40,000 nucleotides of DNA from an uncultured Chloroflexus sp. (GTDB lineage Bacteria; Chloroflexota; Chloroflexia; Chloroflexales; Chloroflexaceae): NCBI RefSeq assembly GCF_937951745.1, contig NZ_CALFBQ010000076.1, forward strand, positions 1 to 40,000, read 5' to 3'. Positions 6,832-15,882 of this stretch are shown in pieces (within the stretch, counting starts at the first letter, position 1; every line of letters starts with the position of its first letter). The position numbers and the translations under genes are program-made. The notes below the pieces were generated by a model. The model was not told where the DNA came from, searched no databases, and saw only the letters and a program-made list of their open reading frames with translations.

Positions 6832-9360
6832 TCATAACGCGAACCGATTCCGCCGCAGCGCAATTTCCGCTAGCCAGAGCGCCAAGGCTAGCCCCGCTAG
6901 CAGCGGCCAGAGATATGTAACGGTGGATGATATAGGCGGCACGGTTGTTGCTGTCAGCGTCGGTTCCAGACTCCCGCCAGTGATGGTGGCGATCTGTTGC
7001 AAGAGGGCTTCCCCCTGCGCTGGATCGGTAAGCGCATACTCAGCCGGGGGCGGTAATACGTAGCCGATGCTGCGCTGGAGAGTTTGCCCGCCGGCGAACA
7101 AGGCAACGGTGATCTGGTACGGCCCGGTTGTGGCCAAGGCCAGCTCACGCGCATACGTACCCGGCGCTATCTGTGCCAAACTGACACTCTGCTCGCTCCC
7201 GTCGGGGAGGGTGACGCGCGCGCTGGCCTGCGCCAAATCGATCGGCACTCCTCCTGCCGTCTGCGCTGCAACCACTAGCCGCGCCCCGGCAGCCGTCGGT
7301 TCAACCCGCACTTGCAACGGCCCGCTATCGGGCGTAGGCAGCGTATAGCGCACAATCTGGCTCCAGAACCGATCGTATTCGGGCCATCCCGGCCACTTCG
7401 TCGCCCACGGCGCAGCGGCGCTCGCCGTCCACGCCACGCTGCGACCCAAGCCGTATTGCCAGACCGCTAGCAATGGATCGTCCGCTGAGCTTTCGAGCAC
7501 GATAGTAGCTTCAGGGCGTGGTTGCAGCGCGATATAGCCATCAAGGATCGGCAGTGCGCGCGGATCAAGGTTGCGCACCAACGGATGCGGTTGCTTGAGC
7601 AGGGCCGATACCGGTTGTTCGACCGTGAGTTCAGCGCCAGCAATTTCGCTTTCTTGCAGCGTGATGCGCGGTAAGTCAGCGGCGTCAGCCACAAAATAAT
7701 AGCGTCCATTGCCCCATTGCGCCAATTGTTCGAGCAGCTCGGTGTCGGCATCTAGCCCAATCGCGATGGTGGAAAGGGTGATCTGCTCGGCGCGGGCAGT
7801 CTCGATCAATTGCTGATAGCGCGAGTAGTTATTAAAGTAACTGCGTCCGTCGGTTAACAAGACAGCGTGGCGCGCGCTGTGCGGCTCAGCGGCCAGCGCC
7901 GGCAGCCCAACTGCCAGTGACCGTTCGATGTTGGTGCCGCCTCCGAGCGGCATAGTCGCGATCTGCGTTTGTAAAGCGGCAACGTTAGCACCTTCACCCA
8001 CCGCTTGGAATGGCACCGTCCACAAGGTATCGGTATCGAACGCCAACACACCGATTCGGTCGCTCGGTTGCAGGGCGGTGAGGGCGAGGATAGCCGCTTC
8101 TTTGGCCATGTCAAATTTGCTCACGCCAAATGTGGCGCTCATACTGGCCGAGCGGTCGATGATCAGCAAGAGCGATACCGGTGTGCGTTGCGGGCGTGGC
8201 GGCGGCGTCATCACTAGCGGCAGCGCCTCGGCCAGTGGTGTCTCAGCGTAGCCGCCGAGGGTGAACGACTGCTTGCCGCCGAGCACCGTCAGCCCCTTGC
8301 CTTCGCTGCGCACAATTTCGCGCAGGGCAGCCATCTGCTCGAATGACAACTGGTTGGCTGGCACATCCACCAGCACAATGCCGTCATAGGCGGTAAGCTG
8401 GTCGAGATTGGCTGGTAACGACGCCGCCGGCAGGCGTTCCACGAGCATGCCGGACTGGCGCAGCGTTGCGGCGAGCATGGTGCCGCCATCGCGATAACCT
8501 TCAAGCAGGAGAATTGTTGGCGGCGGTATCACCAGTGCCGTCGCTGCCGCCGTGTTGTTGGCGTGAAATGTGTCATTGCCGACGGGGATCACTTCGGCGC
8601 GCAGGCGCAAGATTCCCGGTTCGCCGGCGGTATGGGTGATGGTGAACTGGTGCTGATCGGGTGGAATAAAGATCGGTTCTTCGCCGAGCAGTTGCTCATC
8701 GGCCCATACCCGCAGTCGGGCAGCCAGCGGTTCGGCGCTGTGCAGAGCGCGGTAGACGGTTGTGATAGTGAGGTCAAATACCTCGCCGCTACGGAGCAAG
8801 GCCGGCAGGTCGAGTCGGGTGATGGCAACTTCTGCAATAGTTGGCGGGGCGACGTAACGCACATCGATCTGGATGCCAGCCTGCGCAGCGCGATGCGCTT
8901 CGGCCAAAACATTGCCGCCGGTATGCTGGCCGTCACTAATCACAATCACTCTGCCGCCAGCGGGCAACAGTTGGCGGGCCATTCGTAACGCGGCGGCGAG
9001 GTCGCTGCCGGCGCTATCGGGCAACCGATCACCGCCAGCCACCACATTGGCACCAAACGCCAGCAGGCGCGTGGTCGGGCCGCTGGCATCGGCGATAGCT
9101 TGGGCCTCGGCGCGGATTGCTGCCTGCCCATCCGCAGTGAGACTAGCCGATTGATCGTACAGTACAAGGAGTGGGCCGGTTGCTGGCGCTCCCGGTTGTT
9201 GCCAGATCGGATCTGCCAGTGCGGTGATCAGGAAGGCGACAATGAGCATTCTCATCCCAACCACCGGCCACGGCAAGCGCTGGCCAGCTCGCCGCCAGAT
9301 TAGCACTAATGCCGGCAACGCCAACAACAGCCAGAATAGATGAGGAGATTGCCAGATCAT
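6832..9360 (-). CDS. Large membrane protein with two VWA-like domains and a glutamine-amidotransferase-like domain
   Basis: The 842-residue product starts at ATG 9360, which overlaps the preceding stop as ATGA and follows GGAGG. A longer frame exists upstream but would run into the previous gene. Two N-terminal membrane spans (about 5-20 and 30-50) lead into a first VWA-like domain with LLVLYDQSAS. A GATase1-like segment follows around GIVLVDVPANQLS and GGKQSFTLGGY. A second VWA domain has a MIDAS motif DRSASMS and later LLTDGRSYF. A C-terminal span (YLWPLLAGLALALWLAEIAL) ends in a basic tail. The architecture resembles the large Bat-operon VWA proteins of bacteria, thought to work with MoxR ATPases in envelope processes. 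The function is not established. Confidence 0.83.
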   Translation of the reverse strand: MIWQSPHLFWLLLALPALVLIWRRAGQRLPWPVVGMRMLIVAFLITALADPIWQQPGAPATGPLLVLYDQSASLTADGQAAIRAEAQAIADASGPTTRLLAFGANVVAGGDRLPDSAGSDLAAALRMARQLLPAGGRVIVISDGQHTGGNVLAEAHRAAQAGIQIDVRYVAPPTIAEVAITRLDLPALLRSGEVFDLTITTVYRALHSAEPLAARLRVWADEQLLGEEPIFIPPDQHQFTITHTAGEPGILRLRAEVIPVGNDTFHANNTAAATALVIPPPTILLLEGYRDGGTMLAATLRQSGMLVERLPAASLPANLDQLTAYDGIVLVDVPANQLSFEQMAALREIVRSEGKGLTVLGGKQSFTLGGYAETPLAEALPLVMTPPPRPQRTPVSLLLIIDRSASMSATFGVSKFDMAKEAAILALTALQPSDRIGVLAFDTDTLWTVPFQAVGEGANVAALQTQIATMPLGGGTNIERSLAVGLPALAAEPHSARHAVLLTDGRSYFNNYSRYQQLIETARAEQITLSTIAIGLDADTELLEQLAQWGNGRYYFVADAADLPRITLQESEIAGAELTVEQPVSALLKQPHPLVRNLDPRALPILDGYIALQPRPEATIVLESSADDPLLAVWQYGLGRSVAWTASAAAPWATKWPGWPEYDRFWSQIVRYTLPTPDSGPLQVRVEPTAAGARLVVAAQTAGGVPIDLAQASARVTLPDGSEQSVSLAQIAPGTYARELALATTGPYQITVALFAGGQTLQRSIGYVLPPPAEYALTDPAQGEALLQQIATITGGSLEPTLTATTVPPISSTVTYLWPLLAGLALALWLAEIALRRNRFAL

Positions 9361-11204
9361 CGCGCCTCCACTTGGGGCCGGCGTTGGATGTACAACCATT
9401 CGCCAATCAAGACGATGATCGCAGCAATGATCAGCCACGACCACAGCGGTTGCGGCGCCGCGGCGCGGGTTACCGGCGTTTGCACCGGCGCTGCGCCGAT
9501 GGCGGCGCTGGCAAAGCGCGGCGTTGGATCCGCTTCGCCGATGGCGCCGGCGTTCACTGGAAACTGCGTTTCGCGCAGGAGTTGGTCACCCGCCCACTCT
9601 TGCACGCGGTAGACTCCGACTTGCCTTGGCTCGATGGTGGCCGGAATGGCCGGCTGCACGGCGATCGTCGTTCTGTTTCCGTTGGGGTCAATCACAGTCA
9701 GTTGCGTTGCCCGAATATCGGCTTGGTAAACCAGCGGCGCGCCGAGGATCAACGCAACCGGCGCGGGCGGCGGGGTCAGATCGCGCACGGTGCGGGCGAC
9801 GAGCAGCGGAAAGGCTAACCGTGTGGTAAGCGCTTCGTTCGCTACATCGAAATTCCAGACCGCCACCTCGCTGTGCTCGAATCTTCCGCGCAGGATTAGC
9901 GGAATGCCATCGCTGAGCGCGAGCGGGGTCAGCCACGCTGGCGGTTCGATTGCGGCAATTCGACCCCACGCGATCCCGCCCAGATTGACATCGCGCAACA
10001 ATGCTTCACCGGCAGGGGTAAAGGTGAGCGTCGTTCCGGCGGGAGTTGGGCCGTTACTGGGGAGTAACTCACCAGCCGGAGGATTGATGATCAGCATGGC
10101 ACCCGCTAGCCAGCGTCGAGGTTGCGTGTTCACAAAGATCGTGAGATCGGCAGCGGCGTCGGGGACAAACGCCGCTGGATCGACGGTGGTCAGCCGCACT
10201 TCCGGCATCGCTTGCAAGGCCCGCGCCAGTGCTGGTGCGTCGTTAGCAACTAACACAACATTGATCGGGCGCTGGCCGCTGACATTCACCACCGCCGCAT
10301 CGTCGAGCGGCAAGCCGTCGTTGCCGTTCAATTCCAACCGGATCTGTTGCGCTGGGCCGGGTAATGTCCATGCCAATTCCAAAGCGGTGTCGGGACGCAT
10401 GTTCACCGCTTCATTGCGGCTGATCCGTTCATCAACCAGCAGCCGCACGGTGCCGCGGAACGGTTGATTGCCATGGTTCGCTAGCCGGGCGTAGACATGC
10501 ACTGCGCCGGCGTTGCCTGATCGCGCGGCGAGCGTGACGACGGCGCGGTTCGGTTGATCCGTGCCAAGCACTTCGATCTGGAGCGGCAGCCGTAAAACGG
10601 TGAGATCAGGCAGAGGTAAGGCGCCATCGGTCAACCAGACCACCCGTGCGCCGGGTTGGTCGAGCAGAAAAGTTTCGGCGATGGTCAGCGCACCGTTCAC
10701 ATCACTACCCGCACCTTCGACTGTCACCTGTTCGAGTGCCGCTAGCAGGCGTGCCGCATCGGCGCTGCTACCGCGGTCAATCAGGCGTGCCTGCGGCCCG
10801 GCGCTGATCAGCACGACCTGATCGGCGCCGCGCATCTGCCTAATGAAGGTAGCGGCCTGTTGGCGCGCGCGTTCGAGCCGGGCGTTGCCGCCTTCGCGCA
10901 GTGCCATACTGGTAGAGGTATCGATCAGGATCGCGGTCGCTCGCACTGAACCCAGCCACGGCAAGGGGAGTTGGGGTTGGGCTAACGCGAACCCGATAAG
11001 GAATGCTCCTAACAAATGCAGGAACAGTAGCAAGCTCCAGCGTAATCGCCGGCGGCGATGGGCGGTTGGCCGTGGCACGAGCTGTTGCCAGAGCAGGAGT
11101 GAAGGTACCACAGTACGTCGCCGGCGTGCTTGCCTCAGATGCAAGATGACAATTACCGGCAAGGTCAAGAGTGCAAGTAAACCAAGCGGAGCAAGCAAGG
11201 TCAT
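9357..11204 (-). CDS. BatA/VWA domain membrane protein
   Basis: The 615-residue protein begins with the BatA N-terminal domain (PF07584-like): LGLLALLTLPVIVILHLRQA, a basic loop, and a second span SLLLFLHLLGAFLIGFALAQ. A VWA domain follows with MIDAS motif DTSTSMA at about residue 95 and LTDGALP further on. A long beta-rich region fills the middle. The C-terminus has one span (LWSWLIIAAIIVLIGEWLYI) and a short basic end. Its stop overlaps the start of the next VWA gene by four bases, which implies translational coupling. Proteins of this type sit beside DUF58 and MoxR genes in many genomes, and the DUF58 gene is just upstream here. Confidence 0.85.
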   Translation of the reverse strand: MTLLAPLGLLALLTLPVIVILHLRQARRRRTVVPSLLLWQQLVPRPTAHRRRRLRWSLLLFLHLLGAFLIGFALAQPQLPLPWLGSVRATAILIDTSTSMALREGGNARLERARQQAATFIRQMRGADQVVLISAGPQARLIDRGSSADAARLLAALEQVTVEGAGSDVNGALTIAETFLLDQPGARVVWLTDGALPLPDLTVLRLPLQIEVLGTDQPNRAVVTLAARSGNAGAVHVYARLANHGNQPFRGTVRLLVDERISRNEAVNMRPDTALELAWTLPGPAQQIRLELNGNDGLPLDDAAVVNVSGQRPINVVLVANDAPALARALQAMPEVRLTTVDPAAFVPDAAADLTIFVNTQPRRWLAGAMLIINPPAGELLPSNGPTPAGTTLTFTPAGEALLRDVNLGGIAWGRIAAIEPPAWLTPLALSDGIPLILRGRFEHSEVAVWNFDVANEALTTRLAFPLLVARTVRDLTPPPAPVALILGAPLVYQADIRATQLTVIDPNGNRTTIAVQPAIPATIEPRQVGVYRVQEWAGDQLLRETQFPVNAGAIGEADPTPRFASAAIGAAPVQTPVTRAAAPQPLWSWLIIAAIIVLIGEWLYIQRRPQVEAR

Positions 11205-11296
11205 GGCATTCCCACGTCATAAACTCACAGTATGCTTCCTTCACGTCCTTGGTGCTCTTGGCACCTTTGCGTTTCCAGCCCTTCGCACCCTTACCA
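11205..11296. repeat. Short dispersed CGCAAAG-type repeat fragment
   Basis: The 92-base gap between the DUF58 and BatA genes contains CCTTGGTGCTCTTGGCACC, TTTGCGTTTCC and CCCTTCGCACCC. These are pieces of the same repeat type that occupies 39440-39590 and part of 38143-38305. It interrupts an otherwise tightly packed operon. Confidence 0.45.
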
Positions 11297-12226
11297 TTAC
11301 CCTAAAAACCGTCGCACACGCAAAAACGGGATGATCTGGCGTTCGAGCGGCCAATTCACCATCACTGGCGCATACGCCATCCCGCGCGCAGTGCAGCGCT
11401 GAGCAATCGCTGAACGCCATGCATGCGCCGCCGCACGATAGGCAGCCAGCGTCTCGTCATCAAGGTCGATCACCAACTGCTCACCCGTTTCACTATCAAC
11501 TAACTCGAGCGAGCCATACAGGGTTGGTTCCAACTCGGCTTGGCTCAGCAAATGCAACACCAGCACTTGCCAACGTGGAGCCGGTAAGTATTGAGCAATC
11601 GTTTCAATTGGCATCGGCGTCAGCAGGTCGGAAATCACGAGCACCAATCCGCCCTGTGGTCGCCGCTGCACGACTTGCTGCGTCGCTTGCGCCAGATCGG
11701 TCTGATGGCCCGGCGCCAGCGCGCGCAGGTGACGAAAAAGGCTGACGGCCAGTGCTTTGCCACGCACCGGCCCGAACACTGGCCCCGTTTGCCCGCTAGC
11801 CAACACCGTAACCTGATCGCCATGGGCTAACGCAAGATAACCAATCGCGCCAGCCAATTGGAGCGCCAATCGTAGTCGTGCTGGTTCACCGGTTGCCATA
11901 CTGCGCGAGGTGTCAACGATCATACTCACCGCCACCTCTTGCTCGATCTCACCTAGGCGCACCAGCAAGTGTTCTTGGCGCGCGTAGGCATGCCAGTCGA
12001 GATAGCGCGGATCATCGCCATGCACGTAAGGACGATGGTCATTAAAAATGATCGCCGGCATCTGCTGGCGGCTGGGGTGTTGGCCCACAGTTGGCGTGCC
12101 GCGTAGGGTGCGTTGCGCCTGCAGGCTGAGCCGTTCAAGCCGGCGCAAGAAGGCTTCATCAAACAGAGGCGGTTCAACGACAGCCGGTTTACGGCGAAAA
12201 ATAGTTGCGAACCACATCGCGTACAT
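11297..12226 (-). CDS. DUF58 family protein
   Basis: This cytosolic DUF58 protein of about 309 residues has a VWA-like fold and is usually partnered with MoxR-type AAA ATPases. The DUF58 signature is clear: DPRYLDWHAYARQEHLLVR, then EQEVAVSMIVDTSRSM as the degenerate MIDAS strand, and later GLVLVISDLLTP. The chosen ATG (12226) overlaps the previous gene by 38 bases. An ATG nine bases further in (12217) is equally possible, and neither has a good ribosome site, so coupling to the upstream gene is likely. A longer in-frame extension to 12472 is rejected because it only mirrors the Gly-rich end of that gene. A second DUF58 gene lies at 32293-33579. Confidence 0.85.
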   Translation of the reverse strand: MYAMWFATIFRRKPAVVEPPLFDEAFLRRLERLSLQAQRTLRGTPTVGQHPSRQQMPAIIFNDHRPYVHGDDPRYLDWHAYARQEHLLVRLGEIEQEVAVSMIVDTSRSMATGEPARLRLALQLAGAIGYLALAHGDQVTVLASGQTGPVFGPVRGKALAVSLFRHLRALAPGHQTDLAQATQQVVQRRPQGGLVLVISDLLTPMPIETIAQYLPAPRWQVLVLHLLSQAELEPTLYGSLELVDSETGEQLVIDLDDETLAAYRAAAHAWRSAIAQRCTARGMAYAPVMVNWPLERQIIPFLRVRRFLG

Positions 12227-13400
12227 CCGAAGGAATATGCAGCGGATCGTCGGCAGCTTGCACGGGGCCGCCGGCGCTGTTGCTGCTCGACCGGATCGAT
12301 AATCCACCCGGCTGGTCGCTGCCAGCTTGCCCCGTGTTTGCACCAGCAGCCGATATTTGACCGGTGCCGCTGCTTTCGAGCTCGAACGGCCTGCCATCGG
12401 CACCCAGCGGGCTAAACGTTTGCTCACGGCGTTGACTGCCGGGAGCGTTGCCGGCCCCGCCGCCGCCGCCATCGGCTACCGGCACGGCTGGTTGGCGCTC
12501 GAGCGCATCGGCCAGCGCCTCAACTCCGGTGGCGCCGGCCAGCGCATCGCCGAATTGCAGTGCGTCAGCCGTAGCTCGCATCTGATCGGCCAGATCGGGC
12601 CGCACTTGCGCAATGTCACGCGCCGCTTCCCGCAACGCTTGGGCTATGGCTTCTCGCGCTGCCGGCGAAATCTCGCCCATCTGATCGGCCAGTTCACGCA
12701 ATGCATCAGCCGCGCCGGCAATGTCACCCCGATCCAACGCCTCAGCCGCCGGGCGGGTAATGCTCTGATCACGCAACGCATCGGCGAGCGCCGACAATAC
12801 ACCCGGATCAGTCCCACCTAGAGCGGTTGGCTCCCCGGCGAGCGGTGGCGGCTCCGGCGCGGGTGCGTCGACCACTGGATCGGGCCGGTTTAAAGGAGGT
12901 AACGGCTCAGCGCTGCCAACCGGCGGGATCGGTCGCTCCACCAGTGCCAGCAATCCAGCCAAGACTAGCAGGAGCGCGCTTAACATCAACGCTTCCGGCC
13001 AGAGCGGCTGTCGTGTTCGATTGACATAATATTGAATGCGTTTGACACTCTCTTGGGCTTGCTGCGCTAGCTGGGCCGCGACCCCGCTTGGCTCGCCGTT
13101 CAATTCCAACGCGGTACTCAATTGCTCCTGCAACCGAAACCGGCGATCGAGCCGCCGGGCCGCGATTTGGGGTGTTAAGCGGAAGGCTAGCGTTTGCATA
13201 CCACCAAGAATGGCGCTGCCGGCAATGATCCACCCCAGCAGCGGGCGGGCTAATGGCGCGATCCCTAATATTGGCAAGATGGTGCCAATGCAGGCAATGA
13301 TGAAGCCAATGCTGACGGTGCGCACCAGTGTTTCGATCGCGTGCTGGCGCCAGCGTTGGGCGCTGAGTTGGCGGAGGTGTTGCGCGAGTTGGTGTTGCAT
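12189..13400 (-). CDS. Membrane protein with Ala-rich helical domain, first gene of the VWA cluster
   Basis: The protein is not assigned to a named family. With ATG 13400 it has 403 residues. The frame extends 18 bases further to a TTG, which is less likely. A hydrophobic pair covers about residues 27-70. The phrase RRFRLQEQLSTALEL, resembling DUF4175-like proteins, comes next. A third membrane span lies near 140-160. A proline-rich linker then leads to an Ala/Asp-rich, probably coiled region (LRELADQMGEISPAAREAIA) and a Gly/Ser-rich C-terminal part. The layout of a membrane anchor plus long exported or cytosolic helical arm fits a structural partner of the VWA proteins encoded downstream. 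No MoxR ATPase gene is present. Confidence 0.72.
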   Translation of the reverse strand: MQHQLAQHLRQLSAQRWRQHAIETLVRTVSIGFIIACIGTILPILGIAPLARPLLGWIIAGSAILGGMQTLAFRLTPQIAARRLDRRFRLQEQLSTALELNGEPSGVAAQLAQQAQESVKRIQYYVNRTRQPLWPEALMLSALLLVLAGLLALVERPIPPVGSAEPLPPLNRPDPVVDAPAPEPPPLAGEPTALGGTDPGVLSALADALRDQSITRPAAEALDRGDIAGAADALRELADQMGEISPAAREAIAQALREAARDIAQVRPDLADQMRATADALQFGDALAGATGVEALADALERQPAVPVADGGGGGAGNAPGSQRREQTFSPLGADGRPFELESSGTGQISAAGANTGQAGSDQPGGLSIRSSSNSAGGPVQAADDPLHIPSDVRDVVRNYFSP

Positions 13401-13534
13401 ACTAGCAGTGTACCACAATCAGATCGGGTACAATATGACACGCCGATGAGTTTTTGGGAGTAGCGATGAGGGAGGCGGGCCAATATCCCCTGTCTCTTTT
13501 TTCTATGGTGGGTGCATACATAAGGAGAAGGGAT

Positions 13535-14890
13535 ATGAATGATCTGCTCGCGCTGCTGGCTCGCCGGGTGGCCGAGGGGCGCCCGTTGCGGGTAGGCTTG
13601 ATCGGGGCCGGGAAGTTTGGCACAATGTTTTTGGCGCAGGCTCGCCGGGTGGCCGGTTTGCACGTGCTTGGCGTCGCCGATCTGGCGCCCGATCGGGCGC
13701 GGGCGGCGCTGGCGCGGGCCGGCTGGCCTGTCGAACAATATGCTGCGGGATCGCTAGCCGATGCGCTCAAGACCGGTGCTACGTATGTAGGTGACGATGC
13801 CGCAGCGTTAATTGCCGCCGATGGCCTTGATGTGATCGTCGAAGCAACCGGCGTGCCGGCGGCGGGGGTGGCGCACTGTCTGCTCGCGATCGAGCACCGT
13901 CGCCACATTGTGATGGTGAATGTCGAGGCTGATGCGCTGGTTGGCCCGTTGCTCGCTCGCCGCGCCGCCGAAGCTGGCGTTGTTTACTCGCTGGCTTATG
14001 GCGATCAGCCGGCCCTGATTGCCGAGCAGGTGGAGTGGGCGCGGGCTTGTGGCTTTGAGGTGATTTGCGCCGGTAAAGGCACGCGCTATCTGCCCCATTA
14101 CCACCAAAGCACGCCAGAAACTGTCTGGCAGTATTACGGTCTCAGCGCCGAGCAGGCTGCCGCTGGCGGAATGAACCCGCAGATGTTCAATTCCTTTCTC
14201 GACGGTACCAAGTCGGCGATCGAGATGGCGGCGGTGGCGAATGCATGCCATTTGCACCCGCAACCCCATGGCCTTACCTTCCCGCCGTGCGGGGTCGATG
14301 ATTTAGCTCACGTCTTGCGCCCGCAGACGGCTGGCGGTCAACTGGCCCACGCCGGCACCGTTGAGGTGGTCTCGTCGCTCGAACGCGATGGCCGCCCAGT
14401 CTTCCGCGATCTGCGCTGGGGAGTCTACGTGGTCTTTGCCGCGCCCGACGACTACGTGCGGCGTTGTTTTGCCGAATATGGTCTTGTCACCGATTCAAGC
14501 GGCGTCTACAGCGCGCTCTACCGTCCTTACCACTTGATCGGCCTTGAGTTGCCGATCTCGGTGTTGCGGGTGGGTTTGCGCCACGAGGCGACCGGTTGTC
14601 CGCAAGCGTTTCTGGGTGATGTGGTGGCGGTGGCTAAGCGTGATCTCGCCGAGGGTGAGGCGCTCGATGGCGAGGGTGGCTACACGGTGTACGGTAAGCT
14701 GATGCCGGCTGCCGATTCGGTGGCTGCCGGCGCGTTGCCGATCGGTCTTGCTCACGGCATCCGTACCCTGCGCCCGATTCCAGCCGGGGCTGTGGTGCGT
14801 TGGGATGATGTCGCCTACGAAACGAACCATTCCACCGTGCGCTTGCGCCGGTTGATGGAGCGCACAATGGCGCCGGGGGTGGCCCAATGA
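13535..14890 (+). CDS. Homoserine dehydrogenase-like oxidoreductase with C-terminal SAF domain (COG4091-like)
   Basis: The 451-residue protein has an N-terminal Rossmann domain with RVGLIGAGKFGTMFLAQARR. A middle catalytic part includes VIVEATGVPAAGVAHCLLAI and VICAGKGTRYLPHYHQSTP. A C-terminal SAF-type domain covers about 355-440 and contains HGIRTLRPIPAGAVVRWDDV. This matches the group annotated as predicted homoserine dehydrogenase COG4091, which acts in catabolism of sugar acids or branched polyols in several bacteria. The substrate here is unknown. The start at ATG 13535 follows AAGGAGAAGG at the right distance; the frame extends to 13454 without a good site. The stop overlaps the next dehydrogenase by four bases. 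Confidence 0.82.
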   Translation: MNDLLALLARRVAEGRPLRVGLIGAGKFGTMFLAQARRVAGLHVLGVADLAPDRARAALARAGWPVEQYAAGSLADALKTGATYVGDDAAALIAADGLDVIVEATGVPAAGVAHCLLAIEHRRHIVMVNVEADALVGPLLARRAAEAGVVYSLAYGDQPALIAEQVEWARACGFEVICAGKGTRYLPHYHQSTPETVWQYYGLSAEQAAAGGMNPQMFNSFLDGTKSAIEMAAVANACHLHPQPHGLTFPPCGVDDLAHVLRPQTAGGQLAHAGTVEVVSSLERDGRPVFRDLRWGVYVVFAAPDDYVRRCFAEYGLVTDSSGVYSALYRPYHLIGLELPISVLRVGLRHEATGCPQAFLGDVVAVAKRDLAEGEALDGEGGYTVYGKLMPAADSVAAGALPIGLAHGIRTLRPIPAGAVVRWDDVAYETNHSTVRLRRLMERTMAPGVAQ

Positions 14891-15738
14891 CGGTGGCGTT
14901 GCTTGGTCTTGGCTTGATGGGCCGGCCGATGGCCCGCACCTTGTTGGCTGCCGGTTGGTCGTTGGTGGGTTGGAATCGCTCGCCGCTCGATCCCGAACTT
15001 ACCGCCGGGATTCCGCTGGCGACCACGCTCGCGGAAGCGGCGCACGCGGATGTGCTGATTCTGATGCTGAGCGACTCGGCGGCAGTTGATGATCTGCTCT
15101 CACGGCTTGATCCGCTGTTACAACCCGGCCAATTGGTGATCGATATGGGTAGTTCCGACCCGCTGCGTTCACAGGCACACGCGACGACACTGGCCGCGCG
15201 CGGGATTGGGTGGGTTGATGCGCCGGTGTCGGGTGGCCCAGAAGGGGCGGCAGCAGGTACGCTGGCGATTATGGTGGGAGGCGCGGATGCTGATGTGGGG
15301 CGGGCGTGGCCAATACTCAGCGCATTGGGCCGACCGACTCACGTTGGCCCGGCTGGGGCTGGCCATACTGCTAAAGTCATCAACCAACTGATTGTCGGTT
15401 TGACCATACAGGCTGTCGCCGAAGCAACCGTCTTAGCCGAGGCGTATGGCCTTGATCCGGCACTGCTCCGCGCCGCGCTGGCCGGTGGCTTTGCCGACTC
15501 GAAAGTGTTGCAGATCCACGGCGCGCGCATGGCAGCGCGACGCTACATCCCCGGTGGCAAAGTAACGACGCAGCTCAAGGATTTGCGCATGGCGGCGGCG
15601 ATGGCGGCAGCAGCAGGGATCGAGCTGCCTCACTTGCGCGATACCATCACCCGCTACGAGACGTTGGTTGCGCGTGGGCACGGCGATCTTGACCATTCGG
15701 CATTACATATGTTGTTAGCGCAAAAGGTGACCTCGTAG
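14887..15738 (+). CDS. 3-hydroxyisobutyrate dehydrogenase-family beta-hydroxyacid dehydrogenase
   Basis: This 283-residue NAD(P)-dependent dehydrogenase oxidises beta-hydroxy acids. It has VALLGLGLMGRPMARTLL at the N-terminus, the substrate loop DAPVSGGPEGAAAGTLAIMV, and the catalytic lysine 163 in GAGHTAKVINQLIV. Arginine 31, just after the second strand (GWNRS), suggests NADP as cofactor. It overlaps the preceding SAF-domain oxidoreductase through ATGA and so is translated with it. The pair probably forms a short catabolic route for a hydroxy acid such as a tetronate or 2-methyl-3-hydroxy acid. That is inference from the families only. Confidence 0.88.
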   Translation: MTVALLGLGLMGRPMARTLLAAGWSLVGWNRSPLDPELTAGIPLATTLAEAAHADVLILMLSDSAAVDDLLSRLDPLLQPGQLVIDMGSSDPLRSQAHATTLAARGIGWVDAPVSGGPEGAAAGTLAIMVGGADADVGRAWPILSALGRPTHVGPAGAGHTAKVINQLIVGLTIQAVAEATVLAEAYGLDPALLRAALAGGFADSKVLQIHGARMAARRYIPGGKVTTQLKDLRMAAAMAAAAGIELPHLRDTITRYETLVARGHGDLDHSALHMLLAQKVTS

Positions 15739-15750
15739 GGACATTGCGCC
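15739..15750 (+). repeat. GGACATTGCGCC direct repeat, copy 1
   Basis: This 12-base sequence recurs exactly at 16924-16935, and its first 11 bases recur at 16894-16904. The copies bracket the decayed surface-protein gene. Confidence 0.5.
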
Positions 15751-15829
15751 TTCATAGCCTTACACCGCTACGGTGTTGCCGGCAGACGCGGTACGTGGCG
15801 CGCGGCATGCCGGGGTGATGGACAACCAT

Positions 15830-15858
15830 CGGGCCGGGAGCAGCACGCTCCCGGCCCG
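15830..15858. terminator. Perfect 12-bp hairpin between convergent genes
   Basis: CGGGCCGGGAGC, loop AGCAC, GCTCCCGGCCCG. It lies 91 bases after the dehydrogenase stop and just beyond the end of the pseudogene on the other strand, so it could serve both. No U-tract follows on either strand. Confidence 0.6.
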
Positions 15859-15882
15859 TGAATTCGCCGTTCCGACCGGTGT

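Noticed and set aside
9360-9444. 28-residue extension of the double-VWA protein
   Set aside because: It overlaps the previous gene, while ATG 9360 has GGAGG and the usual ATGA overlap.
12226-12472. N-terminal extension of the DUF58 protein
   Set aside because: The extra 82 codons overlap the Gly-rich end of the upstream gene in another frame, and the DUF58 family starts close to the chosen ATG.
13454-13534. Upstream extension of the SAF-domain oxidoreductase
   Set aside because: ATG 13535 has a strong AAGGAGAAGG site, and the extension has no family match.
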